DNA from: Planctomycetota bacterium | Lineage (GTDB): Bacteria; Planctomycetota; UBA1135; GCA-002748355 | Assembly (NCBI GenBank): GCA_027021385.1 | Contig: JALUUL010000069.1 | Location: 156,145 to 220,144 of the forward strand | Length of the DNA: 64,000 nucleotides | Direction: 5' to 3' | Shown here: positions 8,005-17,348 of the stretch, piece by piece | How the letters are laid out: each line of letters opens with the position of its first letter | Position numbering within the stretch: the stretch's first letter is position 1 | Made by a program: the position numbers and the translations under genes | The notes under the pieces: generated by a model | Told to the model about the DNA's origin: nothing | Databases searched by the model: none | The model's input: the letters and a program-made list of their open reading frames with translations, nothing else

Positions 8005-10623
8005 GAGGAGGGCCTGGATCAGGATCGGGAAGGTGCCGAGGGTCTGGCCCCGGTTCTGGGGGCGGAAGGCGAAGAACAGGTAGGAGCCCTTCCCGTCGCG
8101 AAGCCGGGCCAGGGCCCCCTTCCCCTCGATCCTTTCGCCCCCGACGAGGTGGCCCGAGAGAAGGGGCCGTTCCCCGAATCGCAGGAGGATGTCGAGATCC
8201 TTCCCGCGGAGAGCCACCGGATCGCGGACGTAGACGGGGAAGCGTCCGGGCATCCCCGCGAGGGGAAGGGCGTCCCCTCCCCCGGTCCTTCGGACCTCGA
8301 GGAGGCTTCCCGGGCAATAGAACTTCTTCCGGGGAGTTCCGCGGAGGAGGTTCGAGGCATCCTTCCCCTCGAGGGGGAGGAAGGTTCCGACCGAGGCCCC
8401 CCAGGCGAGGATGCGCCCGCCCTTCCGGACGAAGCTCCGCAGGGTTTCGAGCCCTTCCTCTCCAATTCCTCCGGGGGTTCCCCGGAGCCTTCGGGTCTCC
8501 GGAAGGCCCGACAGGAGGGCCGCGCGGGGGACGTTCGCGAAAACGAGGACGTCGAGGTCAGCGAGTCCGCCTCCGCGGAGGCGGGCGGCGTCGACCCGTT
8601 CGAAGGGAATGCAGTGCTTCGAGAGGACGTAACGGGTCCAACCCTCGTCCATCGCGGAGGCGTTCGAGGCGCCCTTGACGTCGTAGATCCCGATTCTCGG
8701 GAGGTCGAGCCGCGCGGCGCGTTTCGGAAGTCCGGGGCTCTCCGGGGGAAGGGGGCGCGGGTCCTCGGAGGCCGCGGCCGCCCGGCGGGCGAACAGGACG
8801 CCCCCGTCCCCGAGCCAGGCCTCTCCGCCCTCGGCGAGGATCGCGCAGACCTTCCCGAGTGCGAGGGCGTCGTCGCCGAAGCCCGCCCGGAACGGGCCTC
8901 GTTCGGGGGGGAGGAGCCGCCCGCGACCGAGCAGGACCGAGGGCTCGGTCTCGGGGATCGGGATCCTCGGGAGGGGGGCGGAGGAGATCTCGAGGGGACC
9001 GTTCCAGGGAAAGCAAGGGACGCGGAACTGGAGGGGAAGGCTCCAGCCCGCCGCGTCGTACGGGCGGATCGGTCGTCCCCCGGGAGCGTCCAGGAGTTCG
9101 GGATAGACCTGGCGTTCGAGGAGATCCTTGACGAGGGAGCGGTAGGGTTGGGCCGCGGGGATGAGGAGAGTTCCCTCGGGGAGGAGGATCCCCGGTCCTT
9201 CTCCGCCCCCCTTCCTCTTCCCATGCTCCTCGACCGCTCCCCCCGCCTGGAGTCTGGTCTCCCTCGTCGTGATCCGGATCTCGACCCCGAGGGCCTGGAG
9301 GTTCGCGGCGAGGCGTCTCCGGGCGGATGCGCGGCGGGGATCCGCCGGTAGGAGGAAGGCCCGGGGGGAGCCCGTCCGGCCAGCGCGAACGGCGCGGCGA
9401 CCGAGGAGGATGCGCCGCTCGAGAGTCTCGCGGCGGTTCCTAGCGACCCAGCCGAGGAGCGAGAGGGCGGCGACGCGATCGTAGCGGAGGATGTCGGCGA
9501 GGCTCCAGCGTCCTCCGGGCCAGGGGTCGGGGAAGGCTTGGCGGACCTCGTAGCGGGGAAGCCCTATCCCCATGCCTCGAAGCGACTCGCGTTTCTGGAC
9601 GATCGTGTCCGCCCAATCGGCGCTCGCGCATTCGGTCAGGATGCCGAGGATGTTGTGCCGAAAGGGGACGTTGCGGTTTCCTCCGTTCCACCAGTTGTCG
9701 AAGGTCGTGCCCGATACGACCCCTGTGCAGCCGGCCATGCTGAGGTCGTGGGCCATGCGGCTCCCAAGGAGATTGAGGGCCCGTGTCAGGATCGGATCGA
9801 GGTTGGGGTTGACCGGGTCGGCATAGGGAGGCACGAAGAAACGTGGACCCCGGTTTCCCATCTGGTGCATGTCGAGGAGGACGAGGGGGTGGAGGACCTC
9901 GTAGATCTTCCGGGTCAGGACGCGCGTCTCCTGGAGGTTGAGCATGAACCAGTCACGGTTGTTGTCGTGCCCGGCCCAGCGCTGGTAGAGGTACGGAAGC
10001 GGCGCCTTGGGTTTGTTCTCCGCCTTCCTGCGCAGGTTCCAGGCGGCGACCAGGTCCATCCCGTCGGGGTTCGTTGCCGGAAGGAGGGCGACGAGGACGT
10101 TCCGCCGGATGCTTCGGATCGGAGGCTCGTCGGAGGTGGCGAGCAGGTGGGCCAGGACGGGGGCGAACTGCGCGGCTCCGACCTCGGTCGCGTGAATCGA
10201 CATGCTGCAGAGCACGAGGGCGGGCGTCTCCTCCAGGAGGCGGCTTTCCTCCGCCGCATCCAGGCCGCGGGGATCCGCGATCCTGGCGAGATCGTGGAGG
10301 TGTCGATCGAGTCCCGCGAGGCGGTCGGGGTCCCCGATCAGGGCGACGACCATAGGTCGCCCCTCCGAACTCCGTCCGATCTCCCGGAGCATGACCCTCC
10401 GGCTCCCGGCCGCGAGTCTCCGGAAGTAGGCGAGACTCCGCCCGTAATCGATCAGCCGCCCCTCCGTTCCGGGCTCGAAGCCGAAGAAGGCCTTGGGTGT
10501 CGGGATCCCGACCTGGCCCGGGGTCCGGGCGAACAGGAGGAGGACGGAGATCGCGGTTTTGAGGGCCCGCCCGAAGAGGCCCTCGAGGAAGGGAATGCGG
10601 GAGAGGGCGGACCTTCGGAACAT
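7990..10623 (-). CDS. Secreted M14-family zinc carboxypeptidase-like protein
   Basis: 877 residues. A hydrophobic N-terminal segment (residues ~22-36) is a signal peptide or anchor. The M14 domain (roughly 60-400) shows the zinc ligands in SIHATEV (His144, Glu147) and DMHQMG (His253), plus HDNNRDWFMLNLQETR. The C-terminal ~450 residues, with DLPRIGIYDVKGASNASAMD and VRKGGRILAWGAS, look like an amidotransferase-type fold as in other large M14 proteins. Probable role: extracytoplasmic peptide or amide hydrolysis. ATG at 10623 chosen because the signal peptide follows; the frame stays open another 156 bp upstream. A TATACT element sits only 6 bp before the ATG. Confidence 0.8.
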   Translation of the reverse strand: MFRRSALSRIPFLEGLFGRALKTAISVLLLFARTPGQVGIPTPKAFFGFEPGTEGRLIDYGRSLAYFRRLAAGSRRVMLREIGRSSEGRPMVVALIGDPDRLAGLDRHLHDLARIADPRGLDAAEESRLLEETPALVLCSMSIHATEVGAAQFAPVLAHLLATSDEPPIRSIRRNVLVALLPATNPDGMDLVAAWNLRRKAENKPKAPLPYLYQRWAGHDNNRDWFMLNLQETRVLTRKIYEVLHPLVLLDMHQMGNRGPRFFVPPYADPVNPNLDPILTRALNLLGSRMAHDLSMAGCTGVVSGTTFDNWWNGGNRNVPFRHNILGILTECASADWADTIVQKRESLRGMGIGLPRYEVRQAFPDPWPGGRWSLADILRYDRVAALSLLGWVARNRRETLERRILLGRRAVRAGRTGSPRAFLLPADPRRASARRRLAANLQALGVEIRITTRETRLQAGGAVEEHGKRKGGGEGPGILLPEGTLLIPAAQPYRSLVKDLLERQVYPELLDAPGGRPIRPYDAAGWSLPLQFRVPCFPWNGPLEISSAPLPRIPIPETEPSVLLGRGRLLPPERGPFRAGFGDDALALGKVCAILAEGGEAWLGDGGVLFARRAAAASEDPRPLPPESPGLPKRAARLDLPRIGIYDVKGASNASAMDEGWTRYVLSKHCIPFERVDAARLRGGGLADLDVLVFANVPRAALLSGLPETRRLRGTPGGIGEEGLETLRSFVRKGGRILAWGASVGTFLPLEGKDASNLLRGTPRKKFYCPGSLLEVRRTGGGDALPLAGMPGRFPVYVRDPVALRGKDLDILLRFGERPLLSGHLVGGERIEGKGALARLRDGKGSYLFFAFRPQNRGQTLGTFPILIQALLGTAD

Positions 10624-10629
10624 GGCGGC

Positions 10630-10635
10630 AGTATA
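10630..10635 (-). promoter_or_regulatory. -10-like TATACT directly before the M14 start
   Basis: TATACT on the minus strand lies 6 bp from the ATG of the M14 gene, so a transcript starting from it would be leaderless or nearly so. A GGAGGGG run is further upstream (about 12 bp before the hexamer, which is too far for a normal ribosome binding site). No convincing -35 is seen. Confidence 0.35.
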
Positions 10636-10790
10636 GTCCCCTCCTCGATGGTGGATGCGCGCAAGTGGAGACGGGAGGTTCGTGGATCCGTAAAGGAGCC
10701 GCCGGGAGGCCGGGGCCCCGAAAAGGCCTGGCGACGCGCCGGCCGCGAAGGGTTCCCGGGGCCGGACCGGCGTGAACACGGGAACGAGGC

Positions 10791-11558
10791 GTGATCGGGA
10801 TCAGCGCATGCATCATCTCCTTCCAGGAGGAAGACCGGATCGGAGCCTGTCTCGAGAGCCTGGGTTTCTGCGATGAACTCCTCGTGCTCGACTCGGGTTC
10901 GACCGACCGCACGAGGGAGGTCGCGGCCGCCGCGGGCGCGAGGGTCGAGGTCCAGGTCCCCTTCCTCGGGCACAGGGACCAGAAGCAGCGCTGCGTCGAA
11001 CTCGCCCGCAACGATTGGGTGCTGTGCCTCGATTGCGACGAACGGGTGACCGAATCCCTCGCCCTGGAGATCCGGAACCGTCTCGAACGGGAGCCCGAGG
11101 GGATCGCGGGATTCCGGGTTCCACGGCGGAATCGGTATCTGGGGAAGTGGATGAGGTTCGGGAGCTTCTGGCCGGATCGGAAGCTCCGCCTCTTCGACAG
11201 GCGCCGGGCGCGATGGGGGGGAACCGATCCCCACGACCGGGTCGAGGTCACCGGCGGCGGGGAGGTCGTGGATCTCGCGTCTCCGATCGAGCACGACAGC
11301 TATCGCGATTTCGCGGAACACAGGAGGACCGTCGAGAACTTCGCGGCGATCGCCGCCCGGGCGATGGCCGAGGAGGGCCGGCGGGCCACGCGGATCGATC
11401 CCTGGGCGAGGGGGGCCGCCGCCCTCTGCAAGGCATGGTTCGGAAAGGCCGGCGTCCTCGACGGATGGAGGGGAGTGGTCGCGGGCTGGATGTCCGCCCG
11501 GTACGACTACCTGAAATACCGCGAACTCAGACGCCGGGGACGGACCGGAGGAGGTTGA
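10791..11558 (+). CDS. Family 2 glycosyltransferase, WaaE/KdtX-like
   Basis: 255 residues, GTG start. GT2 signature at the N-terminus: ISACIISFQEEDRIGACLES, LLVLDSGSTDRT, then CLDCDERVTE in place of the DxD region. The short length, the DQKQRC segment and WPDRKLRLF match the WaaE/KdtX subgroup, which adds a hexose to LPS inner-core heptose. Likely cytoplasmic, using a nucleotide sugar. First gene of a seven-gene surface-glycan cluster; the next gene begins 4 bp later. Confidence 0.85.
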   Translation: MIGISACIISFQEEDRIGACLESLGFCDELLVLDSGSTDRTREVAAAAGARVEVQVPFLGHRDQKQRCVELARNDWVLCLDCDERVTESLALEIRNRLEREPEGIAGFRVPRRNRYLGKWMRFGSFWPDRKLRLFDRRRARWGGTDPHDRVEVTGGGEVVDLASPIEHDSYRDFAEHRRTVENFAAIAARAMAEEGRRATRIDPWARGAAALCKAWFGKAGVLDGWRGVVAGWMSARYDYLKYRELRRRGRTGGG

Positions 11559-11562
11559 GTCC

Positions 11563-12738
11563 GTGCGCGTCCTCCATCTGCTCGCAAACCACAAGTGGAC
11601 CGGAGCCGCGGAACCCGCTTTGCAGGTCCTCCGCAGGCTGCATGGTAGTCCCCTGCCCTCGGGGGGCGCCTGCGAGGTCCGGCTTGCGGTCGCGGGCTTC
11701 GTGCACGCGGGCATGGAGCACGCGGTCCGGGAACGGGCGGAGTCTCTCGGGATCCCGACTCTCGAGGGGCTCTCGCTCCGCAAACACGTCCGGCCCGTCT
11801 CCCTCGTATCCGACGCCTACAGGCTGCGCGAGCTGGCGGAGGAAGAAGGCTTCGACCTCCTCCATTGCCACCTCCCGGCGGACCACCTGACCGCGGCCCT
11901 CGCCGTTTCCGCTTTCGGTCTCCGATTGCCGATCGTGCGGAGCGATTGGGAGATCCGGCCCCCGAGCTTCGGTCCCCGGAACCACTTCTCCTTCGAGGTG
12001 ACCGCGGGCCTGCATTGCTGGCTCGAGGAGCGCGCGAGGGTCCTCGAGCGACGCTTCTCGTTCCCACCCGCGCGGGTGGCCGTATTGCCTCCGCCCCTCG
12101 ATCCCACCCTCCCGTCCTTGGCGGGCCGGCCCGAAGGAGGGGCCTTCCGGGAGAGATTCGGGATTCCGCCCGAGGCGCCCCTTCTCGGGATCACCGCCCG
12201 CATCCAGAGGCGGCGCCGCTGGCCGCTCCTCTTCGAGGCCTTCGCGAGGATCCGGGAACGTCTCGAGGGGGCGCGCCTCTGCGTGCTCGGCCGGCCGGAC
12301 GAAGGGGTGTTCGAGGAACTCTGCAGGCGACCCCTCGCCGCCGCGGGTCTACTGCCGTACGTGCATTTCCCGGGTTACCTCCGGGGAGCGGACTATGCGG
12401 CCGCCCTACGGGCCTTCGACCTCTTCCTCTTCCTCGTGCCCGGGAGCGACCCGACCTGCCGCGCGCTCCGCGAGGCGATGCTCTTCGGCCTGCCCGTGCT
12501 CTGCACCGACGCCGGCAGCCTCCCGGCCCTCGTCGAGGACGGGCGCACGGGGCGGGTCGTCCCTCCCTCGCCGGAAGCCCTCGCCGGGGCGGCCCTCGAC
12601 CTCCTGGCCGATTCCGCCCGTGCGCGGCTCCTCGCGGAGGAGGGGGCCCGCCTCGCCCGGGCGCAGGCCAAGGGCGGGGATCTCGTCCGGGGCCTTCTGC
12701 GTCTCTATCGGGCGGTCCTCGAGGAGCGCGGGTCGTGA
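11563..12738 (+). CDS. Family 4-type glycosyltransferase
   Basis: 391 residues, GTG start with GGAGGAGG about 9 bp upstream. Two Rossmann halves: N-terminal VLHLLANHKWTGAAEPALQ (acceptor side) and a C-terminal GT1/GT4 donor domain with LLGITARIQRRRRWPLLFEA, FPGYLRGADYAAAL, and REAMLFGLPVLCTDAGSLP followed by the GRVVPP turn. Retaining transferase for a lipid-linked or LPS sugar; donor unknown. Its TGA overlaps the GTG of the kinase gene. Confidence 0.85.
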   Translation: MRVLHLLANHKWTGAAEPALQVLRRLHGSPLPSGGACEVRLAVAGFVHAGMEHAVRERAESLGIPTLEGLSLRKHVRPVSLVSDAYRLRELAEEEGFDLLHCHLPADHLTAALAVSAFGLRLPIVRSDWEIRPPSFGPRNHFSFEVTAGLHCWLEERARVLERRFSFPPARVAVLPPPLDPTLPSLAGRPEGGAFRERFGIPPEAPLLGITARIQRRRRWPLLFEAFARIRERLEGARLCVLGRPDEGVFEELCRRPLAAAGLLPYVHFPGYLRGADYAAALRAFDLFLFLVPGSDPTCRALREAMLFGLPVLCTDAGSLPALVEDGRTGRVVPPSPEALAGAALDLLADSARARLLAEEGARLARAQAKGGDLVRGLLRLYRAVLEERGS

Positions 12739-13805
12739 CCGCCGGGGAAGTCGCGAGGCGGTGTCTGTCGGGCGCCCTGCCGGAGGGGGCGGTCCTCGTC
12801 AGGTCCCGGATCCTCCGGCGGGTCTTCCGGGTCGATTGGCCGGGAAGCGGGGAGGCCTACGTCAAGCAGCATCTCTTTCCGTTTCTCCGCGTGCGCCTGC
12901 GCTACGCCCTCCGGCGCGGGCCCGCCTCGAGGGAGGCGCGCCTTCTCGCGCGGGCCGCCGCCCGCGGCCTGAAGGTGCCCGAGGTCCTCGCCGTCCGCGA
13001 GCGGCGCGGCCTCCTGGGGCCGCGTCTCTCGGTCCTCGTCACGAAGTCCCTCGAGGGCCGGCCGATTCCCGGAGGGAGGGAGAGTTGGGACTTCCGGTTC
13101 CGGGCGGTGGAGCGCCTGATCGAGGCGGGGCTCGACCACCGCGACCTCCACCCGGACAACCTCTTCGCGACCGAGGAGGGGGAGCCCGCCTTCCTCGACC
13201 TGCAGTCCTGCCGTTTTCCGGGACCTCGCCGGGCCGCGGGGAGACGGCTCGAGATGCTCGCCCCCCTTTTCGAGCCGGATCTCGAGGCGCTTCGCACCCC
13301 CGAGGGGAAGGCCTTCCTCGCGGCTCGAGGTCTTCCGGCCGGGGAAGTCCTGGACCGGATCGTGCGGCTCCGCTCCCGCCGGCTCCGGGCTCGGCGTCGC
13401 CACGCGCTCCGTCCCAGCAGCCACGTCGAGCGACGATGGAAGGGGCCGGCCCTCCTCCTCCTGCGCCGGGGCCGGAAACCGCCGGAGGGGCGTTTCGAGC
13501 GGATCCGCTCGGAGCTTCGCTGGCGTGGCCGTCCCCTCGTTCTCGAACGGTCCGGGGGAGAGAGGGGCTGTCTCCGTCTCCGCGGCCGCGCGTGCCTCCG
13601 GGATCTCTGGCTGCGCGCCCTGCTCGAACCCGGTCCCGGGGAGGAGCGGATCTTCGCTTGGGAGCGCAAGTTCCCGTGGCCTTGGGCCGAGCAGTCCCTG
13701 TATATTTCCGCAGCGATGGGCGGTCCCGAAGACGAGGTGTTCCTCCTCCGGCTCCTTGCCGGTTCCTCCGACTTCATGTCCGCCGGGCTGGTTCATGGAG
13801 ACTGA
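12735..13805 (+). CDS. Lipopolysaccharide core kinase-like protein (WaaP/Kdo-kinase family)
   Basis: 356 residues from a GTG overlapping the upstream stop (GTGA). The kinase-fold catalytic loop is HRDLHPDN (135-142), and FLDLQSC (Asp155) stands at the DFG position, as in WaaP/KdkA/InaA kinases that phosphorylate LPS-core sugars. The C-terminal ~150 residues are Arg-rich and not typical of the family; they may bind membrane or substrate. It probably phosphorylates heptose or Kdo on the inner leaflet. The last 11 bp overlap the next gene. Confidence 0.8.
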   Translation: MTAGEVARRCLSGALPEGAVLVRSRILRRVFRVDWPGSGEAYVKQHLFPFLRVRLRYALRRGPASREARLLARAAARGLKVPEVLAVRERRGLLGPRLSVLVTKSLEGRPIPGGRESWDFRFRAVERLIEAGLDHRDLHPDNLFATEEGEPAFLDLQSCRFPGPRRAAGRRLEMLAPLFEPDLEALRTPEGKAFLAARGLPAGEVLDRIVRLRSRRLRARRRHALRPSSHVERRWKGPALLLLRRGRKPPEGRFERIRSELRWRGRPLVLERSGGERGCLRLRGRACLRDLWLRALLEPGPGEERIFAWERKFPWPWAEQSLYISAAMGGPEDEVFLLRLLAGSSDFMSAGLVHGD

Positions 13806-14952
13806 CCGGAAGAAGGCGATGGTTCCCGGCACGAACGGAGAAATACCCCTCCGGCCGCTGCATCCGAAAAGGGTTCTCTTTTTCGGGAAGCGCAAGTCCC
13901 GCAGTTGTTGCACCGGGGCCCTCGTCGACGCCCTCAGGTCCAGGGGACTCCAGGTCCTGTGGATCAACTGCTCCCTGTTCCGGCGCTGGCTCGGTTCCTA
14001 CGGCATGCACGGCGCGGTTCGCCTCTGCCGCCGCCTGTATCGGCCCGACCTCTGCTTCGTCTTTTTCCACGATCTCCCACCCATCCTGATGGCGGAATTC
14101 TCGAAGAGGATTCCGACCGTCGTCTGGATGGAGGAGCAGACCCAGTTCCTGGAATCCTCGCACATCGAATACGTGCGGGACGCCCGGCTCCTCTGCCTGT
14201 CCACCCCGAGTCTCGTACGGGCCTACCGGGCCCATGGCATCGAGCACGCGACTTTCCAGATGAGCGGTTTCTCGCCGAAGTACCATCGTCCTTTCGAGAC
14301 GGGAGAGCGGGACGGGGTTTGGGAGCGGGATCTCGCGTTCATCGGGGGGCCCGGCCACATGGGCAACCGCCCGGAGTTCCTCGCCGGGATCTCCGAGGTG
14401 ATGAATCTCGAGATCTTCGGGCGCAAGGAGTCCTGGCTGCCCTATCTGGAACGCTATCCGACGCTCCGCCTCTCCGGAGAGGTCCGCCCTCGAGGGTACG
14501 CGCGGGTCTGCGCGACCTCGAAGATCCTCCTCGGCCTCAACCAGACCCACGACTCCCATCTCTACTTCAGCAACCGCTTCTTTCTGACCCTCGCCTGCAA
14601 GGGTTTCCATCTCGTGCGATACGTGCCCGGAATCGAGAAGGTCTTCCGCAACGGTGAGCATCTGGTCTGGTTCCGTTCCCGGGAGGAATGCCTGGAACTC
14701 GCCGGGCACTATCTCGAGCGGGACGAAGAACGGCGCCGGATCGCGGAGGCGGGCCATGCTCTCGTCCGCGAGAAGCATTCCTACGGCAACCGCGTCGCCG
14801 AGATCCTCGACATCCTCGCACTCCGGCGCGGTCTCTCCTGTCCCGAGGAGGATGGGAGTCCGCCTCTGCGGCCGACCCTCCTGCTCCCGAAGAAGGGAGC
14901 CGCCCAGTCCCGGGAGGAGGAGGAGGGCCTGCGCAAGGTGGAATGGGCCTGA
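13795..14952 (+). CDS. CgeB-type glycosyltransferase
   Basis: 385 residues. N-terminal KRVLFFGKRKSRSCCTGALVDAL begins a GT-B fold; later DLAFIGGPGHMGNRPEFL, SKILLGLNQTHDS and NRFFLTLACKGFHLVRYVPGIE match the CgeB/Glyco_trans_1_2 family found in spore-coat and surface-polysaccharide loci. The ATG at 13795 lies inside the kinase gene (11 bp overlap); a second ATG at 13819 is possible. Donor and acceptor unknown; context implies the same surface glycan as its neighbours. The last ~45 residues are charged and unconserved in appearance. Confidence 0.8.
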   Translation: METDRKKAMVPGTNGEIPLRPLHPKRVLFFGKRKSRSCCTGALVDALRSRGLQVLWINCSLFRRWLGSYGMHGAVRLCRRLYRPDLCFVFFHDLPPILMAEFSKRIPTVVWMEEQTQFLESSHIEYVRDARLLCLSTPSLVRAYRAHGIEHATFQMSGFSPKYHRPFETGERDGVWERDLAFIGGPGHMGNRPEFLAGISEVMNLEIFGRKESWLPYLERYPTLRLSGEVRPRGYARVCATSKILLGLNQTHDSHLYFSNRFFLTLACKGFHLVRYVPGIEKVFRNGEHLVWFRSREECLELAGHYLERDEERRRIAEAGHALVREKHSYGNRVAEILDILALRRGLSCPEEDGSPPLRPTLLLPKKGAAQSREEEEGLRKVEWA

Positions 14953-14985
14953 TCCCCGCCGGCGACTCCTGAAGGAAGCGGGTCG

Positions 14986-16104
14986 ATGCGCTCCCTGCGG
15001 ATCCTGCATGTCCTCGCCGAGCGGTCCTGGTCGGGGGGGGAGCACCAGCTCGCCGCCCTCATCCGACATCTCGAGGCGCGGGGGCACCGGAATGCTTTCA
15101 TTTGCGACCCCAAAGGGTGTTTCGCGGAGTATGCGGCGGTCAGGGGATGGCCGGTCGACCGTCTCCGGATGCGGAACGACTTCGACCTGCTCGCGATCCT
15201 CGGGCTCAGGCGTCTGATCCGCCGCCGTTCCCCCGACATCGTGCACTTCGCCTGCAGCCGGGCGCACAAACTCGGGGGGCTCGCGATGGCGGGGATCGCG
15301 CGCCCCCCTGCCCGGGTCGTCGTCCGGCGCATGGATTACCCCCTTCGTCCGGGCCCGCTGCGCCGGTGGCTCTACGGCAGGGCCGTGGATCGGGTAGTGG
15401 CCGTGTCCTCCGCCGTGGCCCGGGAGATCCGCTCCCTCGGAGTGCCGGCCGAGCGGATCGCCGTGATCCACGACGGGGTCGATCCGGAATCCCTGGAACG
15501 GGAATGCCGCAGGGCGGACAGGGTGGAGGTCCGGGCCGAACTCGGGGTTCCCGAGGGGGTTCCACTGGGACTGACGCTCGCGAGCCTGCACCGCCGCAAG
15601 GGACTCGACGTCCTCTCCGCCGCCCTCTGCCTCGTCGCGGGACGCCTCGGGCGTCCGCTCTACTGGTGCATCGCGGGGGAAGGACCCTTGCGGGAGGAAC
15701 TCGAGGCATGCCGGAAGCTCGTTCCAAAACCGGTGCGCCTCCTCCTCCCGGGGCGACGGCCCGCGGCGCCCCTTCTGGCGGCGGCCGACCTCTTCGTCCT
15801 CCCCTCCCGCCGGGAAGGGCTCGGGGTCGCGCTTCTCGAGGCACTCTCGCAGGGGCTCCCGGCCGTCGGCAGCCGGATCGGCGGGATTCCCGAGGTCCTC
15901 GAACACGAGGTCTGCGGCCTCCTTGCATCCCCGGGGGACGCCCGGGACCTGGCCCGGGCGATCCGCCGCCTCCTCGAACGCCCCGCCGAGGCCCGGGCCT
16001 TTGGGGAGGCCGGCCGCCGGCGGGTTTGCGAACGCTTCTCCCTGGATCGGATGTGCCGGGCGAGCGAGGCCCTCTACCTCGAGCTGGCGGCGCGGGGCAT
16101 GTGA
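14986..16104 (+). CDS. Family 4 glycosyltransferase
   Basis: 372 residues. Typical GT4: N-terminal ILHVLAERSWSGGEHQLAALI, linker with DRVVAVSSAVAREIRSLGVP and VIHDGVDPESL, and a donor domain with LLPGRRPAAPLLAAADLFVLPSRREGLGVALLEALSQGLPAVGSRIGGIPEVL containing the EGLG...E signature. Cytoplasmic or membrane-associated retaining transferase of the glycan cluster. ATG start, 33 bp after the CgeB-like gene. Confidence 0.9.
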   Translation: MRSLRILHVLAERSWSGGEHQLAALIRHLEARGHRNAFICDPKGCFAEYAAVRGWPVDRLRMRNDFDLLAILGLRRLIRRRSPDIVHFACSRAHKLGGLAMAGIARPPARVVVRRMDYPLRPGPLRRWLYGRAVDRVVAVSSAVAREIRSLGVPAERIAVIHDGVDPESLERECRRADRVEVRAELGVPEGVPLGLTLASLHRRKGLDVLSAALCLVAGRLGRPLYWCIAGEGPLREELEACRKLVPKPVRLLLPGRRPAAPLLAAADLFVLPSRREGLGVALLEALSQGLPAVGSRIGGIPEVLEHEVCGLLASPGDARDLARAIRRLLERPAEARAFGEAGRRRVCERFSLDRMCRASEALYLELAARGM

Positions 16105-16171
16105 ACCCGAACCCTCGGGCCTTTTCGGTTGTATTGCGGAAGGCCGCAGGCCGGGCCGCTAGAACAGGGGC

Positions 16172-17341
16172 ATGGACGGACATGCGGGTTTTCTTGCCGG
16201 TCTGAAGCGCGATTGCCGGCATTTCCATCCCTGCCATCCCTGCAGGCCGCATAAGGAGCGCGGGGTGACCTGCGGGACCTGCCCGGAGTACGATCCCGCA
16301 GGAACGCGGATCGCGATCGTCAAGCTCGCGGCGGCGGGGGACGTCCTGCGGACGACTTCCTTCCTCCCTTCACTAGTCCGGCGCCACGAAGGAGCCCGGA
16401 TCCGGTGGCTGACCCTGGCCCCGACCGCCCCCCTCCTCGAGGGCCTTCCCGAACTCTGGACCGTCGACCGGACCTCGGGGGAGGCGCTGCCCGTCGGCCT
16501 GTCCATGACCCCGCAGGACCTCGTGATCTGTCCGGACGCGGACCTTGGGAGCGTCGCGCTTGCGATGGGGATCCCGCTCCGTCCCGGCGGTCGGAGGCTG
16601 GGTTTCATCCTCGATGGGGACGGCGAGGTCCGTCCCCTCGGGGAGGCGGCCGAACGCTGGTTTGCGATGGGCCTGTCGGACCGCCTTAAGAAGGCGAATG
16701 ATCGGACCTACCAGGACCTCGTGGGGGCGATCTTCGAACTCCCGACTCCGATCGAGGATCGCCCCGGCCTCGTGCTCCGGCCCTCGGAGCGGGCCGCCGC
16801 CGAGACCTGGTTCGCGGATGCCGCAGGTGGGATCGAGGCGAAGGGGCTCATCGGGTTGAATACCGGAGCCGGTGGGCGCTGGCCGCAGAAACGGTGGACC
16901 CTCGACGGCCAATGCACCCTCATCGAGAAACTCTGCGCGCGCGGATACCGCGTCCTGCTCCTCGGGGGGCCGGACGAGGGCGAACGCCACCGGAAACTGA
17001 AGGCGAGGATCGCGGACGGACCCGGGCACCGGCTCTGCCTCGATGCGGGAACCGACAACTCCCTCCGGGACTTTGCGGCCAGGCTCTCCCTCTGCGACGC
17101 CCTCGTCACCGGGGATACGCTGGCCCTCCACTTGGCGACGGCCCTCGGAATCCCGGTCGTCGCCCTCTTCGGTCCGACCTCGCACGCCGAGATCGAACTC
17201 TACGGGCGCGGGACGAAGCTCTACGCCGCCGATCTCGATTGCCTCGGCTGCTACTCGGCCTGCGACAGGGACCCCGACTGCCAGGAATCGATCCCTCCCG
17301 AACGGGTTCTCGAGGCTCTCGAACCCTTCCTTCCGAGCTGA
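16172..17341 (+). CDS. Family 9 glycosyltransferase (heptosyltransferase-like) with Cys-rich N-terminus
   Basis: 389 residues. From residue ~45 it is a GT9 protein: IAIVKLAAAGDVLRTTSFLP (acceptor domain), GLIGLNTGAGGRWPQKRW and LVTGDTLALHLATALGIPVVALFGPT (ADP-heptose-binding side). Such enzymes add heptose to LPS core. Unlike WaaC/WaaF it starts with a Cys/His cluster (Cys15, 21, 24, 34, 37 with His17, 19, 22), which could bind zinc or an Fe-S cluster; similar leaders occur in some GT9 proteins. A Cys-rich patch (CLGCYSACDRDPDC) also lies near the C-terminus. gmhA at 38088 supports heptose use. Confidence 0.85.
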   Translation: MDGHAGFLAGLKRDCRHFHPCHPCRPHKERGVTCGTCPEYDPAGTRIAIVKLAAAGDVLRTTSFLPSLVRRHEGARIRWLTLAPTAPLLEGLPELWTVDRTSGEALPVGLSMTPQDLVICPDADLGSVALAMGIPLRPGGRRLGFILDGDGEVRPLGEAAERWFAMGLSDRLKKANDRTYQDLVGAIFELPTPIEDRPGLVLRPSERAAAETWFADAAGGIEAKGLIGLNTGAGGRWPQKRWTLDGQCTLIEKLCARGYRVLLLGGPDEGERHRKLKARIADGPGHRLCLDAGTDNSLRDFAARLSLCDALVTGDTLALHLATALGIPVVALFGPTSHAEIELYGRGTKLYAADLDCLGCYSACDRDPDCQESIPPERVLEALEPFLPS

Positions 17342-17348
17342 AAGGCGG

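Noticed and set aside
13774..15906. 710-residue minus-strand reading frame
   Set aside because: Antisense of two recognised glycosyltransferase genes; long open antisense frames are expected at this GC content.
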